Part shown: one piece after another, positions 8,602 through 16,260 of the stretch
Position numbering within the stretch: the first letter of the stretch is position 1
Layout: every line of letters starts with the position of its first letter
DNA from: JBDRNO01 sp043811005
GTDB taxonomy: Bacteria > Bacteroidota > Bacteroidia > NORP154
Length of the DNA stretch: 19,328 nt
Reading direction: 5' to 3'
NCBI GenBank assembly: GCA_043811005.1
Contig: JBDRNO010000261.1
Span: forward strand, 1-19,328
Translations under genes and position numbers: made by a program
Notes under the pieces: model-generated
What the model saw: the letters and a program-made list of their open reading frames with translations, nothing else
Databases searched by the model: none
Told to the model about the DNA's origin: nothing

Positions 8602-8835
8602 TATCTTTTTTTTTTTGATTATATGTTCACAAATATACAGATTTATAAAATAAAAAATCCCTCAACACGAAAGGATTGTGCATGGAGATATCTTTTTTTC
8701 CTCCTGCCATACCATCATTTTCTCTCTGACGGATGATATCACCACCCTACCCTATTTAGTTTGTCCATAAAGTCGGCTATTTTGAAAAAAGTTTGATAAA
8801 ATTTCAGATACGTCTAAATTTATAAACCCACGGTT
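8602..8835. other. Intergenic region between the cytochrome cluster and the surface-protein gene
   Basis: These 234 bases contain no supported gene. Near the surface-protein start they hold its -7 box (8630-8637) and a run of A/T just before the ATG. Near the cytochrome stop codon there is only a weak 5-bp hairpin (8824-8836) with no clean T-tract, so the 3' end of the cytochrome transcript is not defined. Confidence 0.5.
8630..8637 (-). promoter_or_regulatory. Candidate -7 box of the surface-protein gene
   Basis: Minus-strand TATATTTG (8637-8630) matches TAnnTTTG and lies about 29 nt before the ATG at 8601. A proper TTTG -33 box is not found at ~19 bp, only a T-rich tract. It indicates independent transcription of the surface-protein gene. 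Confidence 0.5.
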
Positions 8836-10497
8836 TTAATAAGAAGAATTATTATGATTATGATTATGGCATCTTAAAGTGCATCGTCCACTTCCTGGTC
8901 CTAAATCAATATACTGTATTACACCTCCAAATTGTGTACAATAAGCCGTATTAAAATTAATCAAATACGCGTTATTAGTACTATTTCCCTGTAAACTGCT
9001 AATACCATGAGGGTCATGGCAAGTATTGCAGGAGGTCTTTTGAGCGTGAGAAGGACGGATGTTCCAATGCGAATTAAAAATAATAGCCATATCGTGGCAT
9101 TGATAACATAATGCATAACCATCATATATTGTAATCCAAGTATTACCATCACGATTGTAATTATACTTTAATATCTGAGGATATATTGAGCCATGAGGCC
9201 CGGATGGGGAGCCTACTCCGTCACTAGCATGGCAATCGGTGCAATAAATGGTACTCGCTTCGGTTAAAGGCGCAATCAAACTCGGAACACTGGCATTTTT
9301 ACCAGGACCTGCTATAGGATGATAGGAAGGATTAGCCAGGTCAAATTCCAGTCGGACATTATTTTGTACAATTACCCTGGCAGAAGGACTGGCTGGTTTG
9401 CTCGGACTATCTGCATGACAACGGTAACATAATTCGTATTCATTTGTAACTGATGATAAAGAACCTCCAGCTTGACTAACTCCTTGTACGTACACATTAG
9501 CTCCTTTTACAAGTGGGGCACTGGCTGCCGTATTTCTTACAGCATGGGGATTATGACAGTCTTCACATTCAGCATGTTGTGTCAGGACAATTGCAGGCTC
9601 AGTAGGATCATGAATCAAATTATAACCATACACATTATGGATATATGTTTTAGATAACTGTGCCTGAATATTTGTGGCAGCAACATTTCCATTATGGCAG
9701 TCAAAACAGTTATTTTCTTCAAAATTAGATTTCAACAAACGTAGTTTACCTCCGGCATTATGCGGATTATGGCAATTTTCGCAGGCATTTTGCGAAACAT
9801 TAGGGTATGGAAATTCAATATGACCCCAAGGATCTGGAGCCGTGCTATTCCATACTGCAGCTGAAGTTTCGTGACTGGAACCAAGCCAATAATCTCTATC
9901 GTGACATTTGAAACATAAATCGGAATATTCATTTGTGGCAACAAGAAATTTAGTATAAATATTTTTATGTGGATCATGACAAGAAGTACATTGAACCTTA
10001 TCATTTTCCAATGCTATAGGAGATAATGGTGGATATTTAATCTGTGCATCTAGAGGAGAATTATATATAAATGAAATCAAGTGGTCGTCACTCAAGTCAG
10101 TAGAAAGATTGCTGTTAGATATTGGCATTGTAGTTACACCTCCACCGAAAGTAATATCCAAAGTCCGGCTGACTACATTTCCTAATGCTATAGTTCCATC
10201 ATGGCAGGATAGGCACAAAATTGAAGCACCATCGGGTTGTCCAGGTAGAGCCTGCATAGTTGAACTGTTATATAAAGTATAAGATGAGCCAGGGTCATTT
10301 CTGTTCCATAAAGGGGCTACAGGTCTACTGTTATGAGGAGTATGACAAAATATGCAGATTTCCGCTTCACTAGTAGCTTTAATTCCTCCCGTACCGCTTA
10401 TAGATAAATTATGAACTGTAGTAACAATAGATTGTGAGTTCACGAGAGAAGGAAACCACAACAAAATAAATAACTGAATAATTGCTGTTTTTTTCAT
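8836..10497 (-). CDS. Secreted multiheme c-type cytochrome with 12 candidate heme sites
   Basis: This 553-aa protein has a signal peptide (about 1-21) and eleven CXXCH motifs beginning at residues 48, 95, 170, 195, 239, 264, 311, 357, 419, 464 and 490. A terminal CX3CH (CTLRCH, 539-544) precedes a His/Asn-rich tail. The first ~200 residues repeat the layout of the tetraheme gene at 16261-16890: CHTPHN, PLWN, TLYN, GQPDGAS-LCLSCHDGT, LSDDH, CxSCHD. The remaining eight sites use CHNPH/CHDPH spacing typical of cytochrome c3/doubled-CXXCH proteins. It lacks a lipobox and a T9SS tail. Its ATG overlaps the stop of the upstream NHL gene (TAATG), so translation is probably coupled. Likely role: a periplasmic or extracellular electron carrier. 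It is probably the last gene of its operon. Confidence 0.9.
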   Translation of the reverse strand: MKKTAIIQLFILLWFPSLVNSQSIVTTVHNLSISGTGGIKATSEAEICIFCHTPHNSRPVAPLWNRNDPGSSYTLYNSSTMQALPGQPDGASILCLSCHDGTIALGNVVSRTLDITFGGGVTTMPISNSNLSTDLSDDHLISFIYNSPLDAQIKYPPLSPIALENDKVQCTSCHDPHKNIYTKFLVATNEYSDLCFKCHDRDYWLGSSHETSAAVWNSTAPDPWGHIEFPYPNVSQNACENCHNPHNAGGKLRLLKSNFEENNCFDCHNGNVAATNIQAQLSKTYIHNVYGYNLIHDPTEPAIVLTQHAECEDCHNPHAVRNTAASAPLVKGANVYVQGVSQAGGSLSSVTNEYELCYRCHADSPSKPASPSARVIVQNNVRLEFDLANPSYHPIAGPGKNASVPSLIAPLTEASTIYCTDCHASDGVGSPSGPHGSIYPQILKYNYNRDGNTWITIYDGYALCYQCHDMAIIFNSHWNIRPSHAQKTSCNTCHDPHGISSLQGNSTNNAYLINFNTAYCTQFGGVIQYIDLGPGSGRCTLRCHNHNHNNSSY

Positions 10498-11525
10498 TAT
10501 AATCCTCCATTAATAAGTTGAAATACCTGAATTCGAGAATTATAACTATCTGCTACATAAATGTAGTCTTTATCATCAATATATATACCTGTTGGCATCC
10601 AAAATTGTCCTTTATCGCGTCCTTGCGTACCAAACTTATATAAGAAATTTCCGGACTTATCAAATATCTGAACAACATGGAATAATGCATCTGCAATATA
10701 AATATTACCATAAGAATCAGTAGCAATTCCTTTGGGCCTGGCAAAGTATCCTGTTGCATCTCCAATTTCACCAAAAACAGATAATAACTCTCCATTTTTA
10801 TCAAATATTTGTACCCTGAAATTCATGGCATCTACAACATAAATAGCACCTAATCTATCACTCCAGATAAATGTTGGAAAATTAAATTCTCCCGGATCGC
10901 TGCCTCTACCTCCAATTCTTTTAATTAATTCTCCTTTTTTATTTAACACGGATATGCGGTGGGCGCTGGTTTCTACTATCCATATTTCATTATTCACACT
11001 TGAATACGCTATCCCTGTCGGCTGTTGTAATAAAAGCGAATCGTTTAAAACCCGCATATCCTTTTTATCTGCACTAATTATAAAAACTTTATTTAAACGT
11101 GAATCGGTAAATAGCATTTCGTTATTGGGCATAAAACAAAATCCTATTAAGGATTTAAAATTATTATTTTTTTTATCAAGAAATTGAGGAGTTTCACTTA
11201 ATTTATTATAAATTTGAAGAATAGTTCCATTTCCCTGATCTAAAATCCAAAGTGTATCCAGATTATTTGCTAAAACAGAAACAGGTTTGCTTAATACGGG
11301 GGTGTGTTTGCCAAAAAAGAACTTAGCAATACTATTTGTAATGCTTAGTACTTTATTTTTATTTTGGGGTAATGGAGGAAACTGGCTTACCCAACGAATA
11401 TAAGTGATTTTAGTATTTCCAATAATTGTGGTATCTTGTGCTTGTGCAATATTAAAAATAAAGATTGTGGAAAGACCAAATATTATTAACTTATAGAAAA
11501 AAAATAAAAATTTAAAAGATTCCAT
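10497..11525 (-). CDS. Secreted NHL-repeat six-bladed beta-propeller protein
   Basis: This 342-aa protein starts at the ATG at 11523-11525 (MESFKFLFFF), the first start that gives a signal peptide, with cleavage near AQAQ at residue 29. A longer frame to 11621 would overlap the upstream cytochrome by 53 bp and prepend 32 residues without signal-peptide character. About six propeller blades follow. The last three are textbook NHL units: GEFNFPTFIWSD...IYVVDAMNFRVQIFDKNGE, then FARPKGIATDSYGNIYIADA, then FWMPTGIYIDDKDYIYVADSYNSRIQVF. No heme motif or catalytic site is visible. NHL propellers recur beside extracellular cytochrome genes, where a scaffold or chaperone role has been proposed. It lies 43 bp after one cytochrome gene and overlaps the next by 1 bp. 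Confidence 0.85.
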   Translation of the reverse strand: MESFKFLFFFYKLIIFGLSTIFIFNIAQAQDTTIIGNTKITYIRWVSQFPPLPQNKNKVLSITNSIAKFFFGKHTPVLSKPVSVLANNLDTLWILDQGNGTILQIYNKLSETPQFLDKKNNNFKSLIGFCFMPNNEMLFTDSRLNKVFIISADKKDMRVLNDSLLLQQPTGIAYSSVNNEIWIVETSAHRISVLNKKGELIKRIGGRGSDPGEFNFPTFIWSDRLGAIYVVDAMNFRVQIFDKNGELLSVFGEIGDATGYFARPKGIATDSYGNIYIADALFHVVQIFDKSGNFLYKFGTQGRDKGQFWMPTGIYIDDKDYIYVADSYNSRIQVFQLINGGL

Positions 11526-11568
11526 AATCTTACAAATTTTAAAAAAATAATAACAGCTACAAAAATAT

Positions 11569-12432
11569 TTATCTTTGATATTTCTTCTCAGCGTGACATC
11601 CTGGTAAACAAGAACCTCCATTTTCCTGTAATATGAAATTCATCCGCATTTCCCAGTTTCCAAATGGGACTTTATCTGCAATAAGATGTTCATGCAAAGA
11701 GCCATGCACATTATGACAGTTATTACAATTTCTGCCTTTATTTCCGTTAATATGAATATAATGCAGGTTTTTATCCCCATTTCTGAAATTTGTTGCAGTT
11801 TGTGTTATTGGTATTTCAAGCAGTTCACTATCATGACAATTGAAGCATAAAGCGAAGCTTTCTATTTTTGCCGGAGCATAATTCCCAACAGGGAAGGGGC
11901 TAATTAATAAAAAAGGATTCTCTGAATCGTGAGGATTATGACAAGGAACACATCCGTCACCTTCTATTACTCCATGTATAATTTTACTCTTTTTTAATAG
12001 TTGTTTTATATTGCTAACTTTTTCACCTTCTTTTGACGTGGATTTGTTATGGCAATTTAAGCACAATTTTCTTCCTTCTAATAATAATAGTTTTTCTTCA
12101 GAGGATGCATGTGCCGAATGACAAGTCATACAATTACCATCTTTCAAAGGAGGATGTACATTCTTTTTTATATTTTTCTCATCATGACAAGAATAGCATA
12201 GCAGAGGCACTTTTTCAGATAAAATAAATCCTTTAACATTACTTTGAGGATGTTCTTTCCCTGTAGCCTGATGACAATTATCACAGGCTTCTACCGATGC
12301 ATGAATTACTTCTTGTTCAATTAATTTTCCATGGCAATCTGTACACTTTTTTTCACTAATTTCACTTTGATTTAAAAAAATAAAACTCAAGGATAAAATC
12401 CCAATTAATATTAAAAACAGTAATCTATTCAT
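11569..12432 (-). CDS. Multiheme c-type cytochrome with nine candidate heme sites
   Basis: This 287-aa protein starts with a hydrophobic segment (3-20) that could be a signal peptide or an uncleaved anchor; no clear AxA site follows. Eight CXXCH motifs begin at residues 30, 50, 79, 101, 124, 161, 196 and 236. A C-terminal CX3CH (CLPGCH, 275-280) sits just before the stop. Paired-motif spacing with CHSAH, CHNPH and CHNVH places it among cytochrome c3-like/doubled-CXXCH proteins, which use bis-His hemes. It starts only 14 bp after the beta-barrel gene. It is therefore a candidate periplasmic or surface partner of that barrel in a porin-cytochrome conduit (inference from order and spacing). No enzymatic signature was seen, so electron transfer is favoured over catalysis. 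Confidence 0.87.
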   Translation of the reverse strand: MNRLLFLILIGILSLSFIFLNQSEISEKKCTDCHGKLIEQEVIHASVEACDNCHQATGKEHPQSNVKGFILSEKVPLLCYSCHDEKNIKKNVHPPLKDGNCMTCHSAHASSEEKLLLLEGRKLCLNCHNKSTSKEGEKVSNIKQLLKKSKIIHGVIEGDGCVPCHNPHDSENPFLLISPFPVGNYAPAKIESFALCFNCHDSELLEIPITQTATNFRNGDKNLHYIHINGNKGRNCNNCHNVHGSLHEHLIADKVPFGNWEMRMNFILQENGGSCLPGCHAEKKYQR

Positions 12433-12446
12433 GTATTAGCTTATAT

Positions 12447-14399
12447 TTAAAATTTTCTTGCAACTTGAAAATAAGCTCCGTTCAAATCAAATTGTTCACC
12501 TAAATAATTGCGTCGGTAAATCTCTAACCCAACTGTAAAAAACATTTGTCTAACAATAGTTGTGAATTCACTTCTTGCTGTAAATAAATCCAAATCTATC
12601 CCCTGCCCTTTCTGATTACGGTATCCAATTTCTAAATTAAGTTTTGTGTGTGATTTAATATTATAGGCAATCCTTCCAGAAATATCTGAATATTTTTGCT
12701 TTATTTCTTCATTAATCATTTGATAATATCTCATATTTCCATTTAATGAAACCAATAGTTTATTTTTATATTTTTTTTGAAAATTAATATAATATCTTAT
12801 CATTTGATAAGGAATAATATTACTTTTATAATTATCAAATTCAATACCGCCACTGGCAAAACCGAAAACAATACGGCTGCCATAAACATTTTGAGAAAAA
12901 TAATTTAAAGTCAGGTATTCTGTTTGTACTATATTTATATAATCTTGTCTACTAGTCCGAAAATAAAATTCTATTAATTGACCAAATAGTAAAACCTTTG
13001 CTGAAAAAAACTGATTATTTGTATTATATTGATATGATCCCGGTTGAGTAGCCGTATAGTCAACATATACAATCGCCTCATTTGCAATTTGCCCACCTGG
13101 AAAACGCTGAATTTCTACATAGTTACTCCTTTCAATTAATATATAATCAAAATCTAGTTGGTAAATAATTGTACCTGTTACATCTTTTACCACCACAGTT
13201 TCAGGATTAATATATGCCTTGTTTAGCAATACAACCTGTCCGTCAGTTAAAACATGTTCTTCATTTATCACTTGCAATAAAGCAGGATCGCTATTTGTAT
13301 GATGATAATGACGAAAATATTTATATGAAAGGGACAATTTTCCATTTAAAGGTATTTTTTTACAATAAAAAAAATTAAACCCTGCTTTATTATTAGATTC
13401 ATTGTATAAAGTATGATTCCGATTAGAATATTCATAAAATATACCTGAATTAAAACTTGAATAAAGTTTATGCCTTATATCACATTTTACTCTACTTTGA
13501 TTTGATTTTTGTGATATTTGTTCAATATTAACAAAACTATAGTTAGTTGTAAAATCAAAATTATTTGGCAATTTGAATGATAAATTTTCAAATGTTTGAA
13601 ACCTTTTGAAGTTAAATTCTCCTTTTTGATTGATATTTGAAATTATTGACTTAAAATAATGATTTTTCTTAGAATCAAAAAAAATATCATTGTTAAGATA
13701 TATATTATCAATGGTGTTTCTTACTTGATAGCTATTGGCATCCTGTCGTAAATATTCATCACGAGAAAAACTTAATTCATGCTTATCCCTGGTGGCGAAA
13801 GATTTTGTAATTTTACTCTGAAAATTATTTTGCTCTATTTTGAAAATACGACCTGTCTGTATTTCTTTTTGATCCCATTTTCTCTGAAGATAATTAACAG
13901 TAAGAGGAAAAATCTTATTTTTATAAGAAAGTACACTGCCCCATTGTTTACTATTTGATTCCATATTGGTTAAATTCTCACGATTAAAATAATTTTGATT
14001 ATAATTAATAAATGCACTTAATGTAATTGATTTCTGCATAAATAATGTTGTCCTTAAATCTAATTTTTTCAATGTTCTTGTTTCTGAACGGTCTGGAATT
14101 ATCAAGTATAGTTCCTGACGTGTTTCAGGGTTATACTCAGCATCAACATCAAGTAATAAAAAATTGGGATGCCAAAAATAGCTCTTCGTTCTTAAAAGTA
14201 CCCCACCCGAAAAATGTGAACTATGTTGAGAATTATATATACTGTTAGTAACTCCTTCCAGTTCTCTATAGAGTCCTTTTATTTTCATTTCACCAGATAA
14301 AGATGTAAGATTCCAAAATTTAGATGAAGTGGTTACTTCTTGCGGAAAACACTCGTAAGACAATAATAAAAATAAATATATAAATTTTACTTTTTTCAA
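12447..14399 (-). CDS. Outer-membrane beta-barrel protein, putative porin of a porin-cytochrome conduit
   Basis: This 650-aa protein has a signal peptide (about 1-20) and no heme motif. Most of it alternates polar and aromatic/hydrophobic residues as beta strands do, and it ends in the aromatic terminus VARKF typical of outer-membrane barrels. At about 375-455 the barrel pattern is interrupted by a soluble-looking segment (VLTDGQVVLLNKAY, DFDYILIE, EIQRFPGGQI, VDYTATQPGSYQY), perhaps an extramembrane domain. The start is TTG at 14397-14399. No upstream in-frame ATG precedes a stop, and the next Met would discard the signal peptide. It is packed between a pentaheme lipoprotein gene (16 bp upstream) and a nine-site cytochrome gene (14 bp downstream), the arrangement of porin-cytochrome complexes. 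Sequence homology to MtrB/PioB or OmbB-type porins cannot be shown by eye. Confidence 0.75.
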   Translation of the reverse strand: MKKVKFIYLFLLLSYECFPQEVTTSSKFWNLTSLSGEMKIKGLYRELEGVTNSIYNSQHSSHFSGGVLLRTKSYFWHPNFLLLDVDAEYNPETRQELYLIIPDRSETRTLKKLDLRTTLFMQKSITLSAFINYNQNYFNRENLTNMESNSKQWGSVLSYKNKIFPLTVNYLQRKWDQKEIQTGRIFKIEQNNFQSKITKSFATRDKHELSFSRDEYLRQDANSYQVRNTIDNIYLNNDIFFDSKKNHYFKSIISNINQKGEFNFKRFQTFENLSFKLPNNFDFTTNYSFVNIEQISQKSNQSRVKCDIRHKLYSSFNSGIFYEYSNRNHTLYNESNNKAGFNFFYCKKIPLNGKLSLSYKYFRHYHHTNSDPALLQVINEEHVLTDGQVVLLNKAYINPETVVVKDVTGTIIYQLDFDYILIERSNYVEIQRFPGGQIANEAIVYVDYTATQPGSYQYNTNNQFFSAKVLLFGQLIEFYFRTSRQDYINIVQTEYLTLNYFSQNVYGSRIVFGFASGGIEFDNYKSNIIPYQMIRYYINFQKKYKNKLLVSLNGNMRYYQMINEEIKQKYSDISGRIAYNIKSHTKLNLEIGYRNQKGQGIDLDLFTARSEFTTIVRQMFFTVGLEIYRRNYLGEQFDLNGAYFQVARKF

Positions 14400-14415
14400 A
14401 TTAAATAATACTAAA

Positions 14416-14991
14416 TCAATTCAATAGATACCTGTCTTCGCCGCCATGTGGATTATGACACTCGGAACAATTGATATCTCCAATATCTTTATGAATGTTA
14501 TTCTTGAAAACCCGTGTAGAATTATGGCAATAAAGACATAGTTGTTGACCTGACCGTAAAAGTAATTTTTCTAATTTTGCCATGTGGGGATTATGACAGG
14601 ATGTACAATATCCTCCTGCCACAGGTCCATGTACAAAATTGTACATTTTATCAAAATCTTCATGGCACCCATAACAAAGTCCCGGTTGTGGATGAAGGAG
14701 CATACTTATGACGCTTTTATCATGACAGTTAGCACATTCTCTTTCCTTATAAGGAGGATGAAGAATACTTTTTTTAGATATTAAATTTTTCCTTGGGGCT
14801 TCTATTATATTAGCACTATCCAACTGACTTAAAGAATCATTAGAATTAATTATTTCTTTATTGTTAGGGTCAGGAACGCCATCAAATAAAAAAGACAATA
14901 AATTGTAACGTAATTCGGGTGAACAACCTACAAAAAGTAATACAATTATTACTACCGAAAAAATAGATATTTTTTTTCCCCACAGATGCAT
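14416..14991 (-). CDS. Pentaheme c-type cytochrome lipoprotein
   Basis: This 191-aa protein carries a lipoprotein signal (hydrophobic 9-20, lipobox LFVGC with Cys23). A ~50-residue linker follows, then five CXXCH motifs beginning at 86, 106, 129, 152 and 175. Each heme is accompanied by nearby non-motif histidines (HPP, HPQPG, HGP, CHNPH, HKDIG), as expected for bis-His c3-like hemes. The lipid anchor implies attachment to the outer membrane, at its inner or outer face. With 16 bp to the barrel gene, it is the best candidate for a cytochrome that docks to or plugs the barrel. Upstream is the NHL lipoprotein gene, 58 bp away. Confidence 0.88.
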   Translation of the reverse strand: MHLWGKKISIFSVVIIVLLFVGCSPELRYNLLSFLFDGVPDPNNKEIINSNDSLSQLDSANIIEAPRKNLISKKSILHPPYKERECANCHDKSVISMLLHPQPGLCYGCHEDFDKMYNFVHGPVAGGYCTSCHNPHMAKLEKLLLRSGQQLCLYCHNSTRVFKNNIHKDIGDINCSECHNPHGGEDRYLLN

Positions 14992-15049
14992 TTAAATTCT
15001 AACATTATTTTAAAGTATGTTCAATTAAAACTTTGCCTTAAAACGTTTT

Positions 15050-16177
15050 TTAAAACTTTTTCTTTCCCTTTTTCTTGATTTCGGAATCACCAACCTCTCG
15101 TTCAGATTTCGCTGGTTCAATAGCGCCATATACATTTATTTTATCAGGACCATATTGATTTGAAACAAAAATTAAATATTTTAAATCAAAACTTATGTCT
15201 ACATATTTCTGGAAATATTTTAAATTATCATAATCAACTATCACTTTGGCTGGTAACCACATATAACCTGGACCTTGATAAGGTCCACCAAAAAACATTA
15301 ATAAATTTCCTTCTTTGTTAAATATCTGAGTGTTTTCAAAACCTGCATCAACTACATAAAGATTTAATTCACTATCTACAGCAATTCCTTTAGGACGTAC
15401 AAATTGACCAAGATTTTTGCCATAACTTCCAATAGATTTCACGAATTCTCCGTCATGAGTAAATATCTTAATCTTAAAATCTCCAAAATCACTAACATAA
15501 ACTTTATCATCCGTTACATAAATATTTGTGGGTGAATATAAATATTCATTACTACCAACCTCACTTTCAGGAAAAGAATTAAGCAGTTTATAAGTATCTT
15601 TATCATATACATTTATTTTGTTATTTTTAATATTGGAAACCCATATTTTATTTTTACATACAAATACATCGGTAGGTTTAAAATTTTCTGCTTCACCGAA
15701 ACAATTAATATAATTGCCATTAATGTCAAAAATAACTATTTGACGCCTGCCTCCGTCTGCAACATATAAAGTATTATTCTCATCAACATAACAATTAAGA
15801 GGTAATTTCAATTGCCCTTTACCAGAAGGAATAAAATTACTAAACGTGTTTTTTTCCAGGTCAATTATTTCAAGTCCATCAAGATAGGTGTCGCAAATGT
15901 ATAATTTGCCATTACGAATAAAAATGCCATAAGGTTTGTTAATTGGCTTTACCGTTTCTTCACCTAAAACAAATTTTTTAAATTTTGATTGCTTCCTTAC
16001 TACATCTGAAGAATTGCTAATGCTTGTAAGGAATTGTATCTTTGCAGTATCAGGAGGGGAAGGAAAGATAACAATTTTATTCGTTTTGGTTAATGTATTA
16101 AGATGTCGTGAACATGACACAAAAAGAAAAAACAAGAGTCCAATTAAAAGAAATATGGAATATAATTTATTGGACAT
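15050..16177 (-). CDS. NHL-repeat beta-propeller lipoprotein
   Basis: This 375-aa protein has a lipobox (FLFVSC, Cys22) and a short segment PSPPDTAKIQFLTSI (39-53), similar to the leader of many NHL proteins found near electron-transfer genes. About six blades follow from ~75 to ~350: PYGIFIRNGKLYICDTYL, LPLNCYVDENNTLYVADGGRRQIVIFD, SPTNIYVTDDKVYVSDFGDFKIKIFT, VRPKGIAVDSELNLYVVDAG. The tail is strongly basic (KKKGKKKF). It has no heme sites. It differs from the second propeller of the cluster by being lipid-anchored. It follows the tetraheme gene and its terminator and precedes the pentaheme lipoprotein gene, so it appears to open the machinery part of the operon. Confidence 0.86.
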   Translation of the reverse strand: MSNKLYSIFLLIGLLFFLFVSCSRHLNTLTKTNKIVIFPSPPDTAKIQFLTSISNSSDVVRKQSKFKKFVLGEETVKPINKPYGIFIRNGKLYICDTYLDGLEIIDLEKNTFSNFIPSGKGQLKLPLNCYVDENNTLYVADGGRRQIVIFDINGNYINCFGEAENFKPTDVFVCKNKIWVSNIKNNKINVYDKDTYKLLNSFPESEVGSNEYLYSPTNIYVTDDKVYVSDFGDFKIKIFTHDGEFVKSIGSYGKNLGQFVRPKGIAVDSELNLYVVDAGFENTQIFNKEGNLLMFFGGPYQGPGYMWLPAKVIVDYDNLKYFQKYVDISFDLKYLIFVSNQYGPDKINVYGAIEPAKSEREVGDSEIKKKGKKKF

Positions 16178-16200
16178 TTTATTAACATTAATATTAAAAT

Positions 16201-16230
16201 AAAAAAAAGGGCAACTCTAAATCGCCCTTC
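16201..16230 (-). terminator. Rho-independent terminator after the tetraheme cytochrome gene
   Basis: On the minus strand GAAGGGC is followed by an 11-nt loop and GCCCTT, then a run of eight T and further T-rich sequence. The stem is 16224-16229 pairing with 16207-16212, six perfect pairs including four G-C. It lies about 30 nt past the tetraheme stop codon and before the NHL lipoprotein start. No good promoter was seen between it and 16177, so the downstream genes may rely on readthrough. Confidence 0.75.
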
Positions 16231-16260
16231 AAATTAATAAATATAAATTATTATATCAAA

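Noticed and set aside
8824..8836. Terminator after the twelve-site cytochrome gene
   Set aside because: Only a 5-bp stem (AAACC/GGTTT) with a 3-nt loop and no T-tract, overlapping the stop codon.
11526..11621. Longer start for the first NHL propeller gene (11621)
   Set aside because: It would overlap the upstream cytochrome by 53 bp and bury the signal peptide behind 32 residues. The ATG at 11525 begins directly with a signal peptide.
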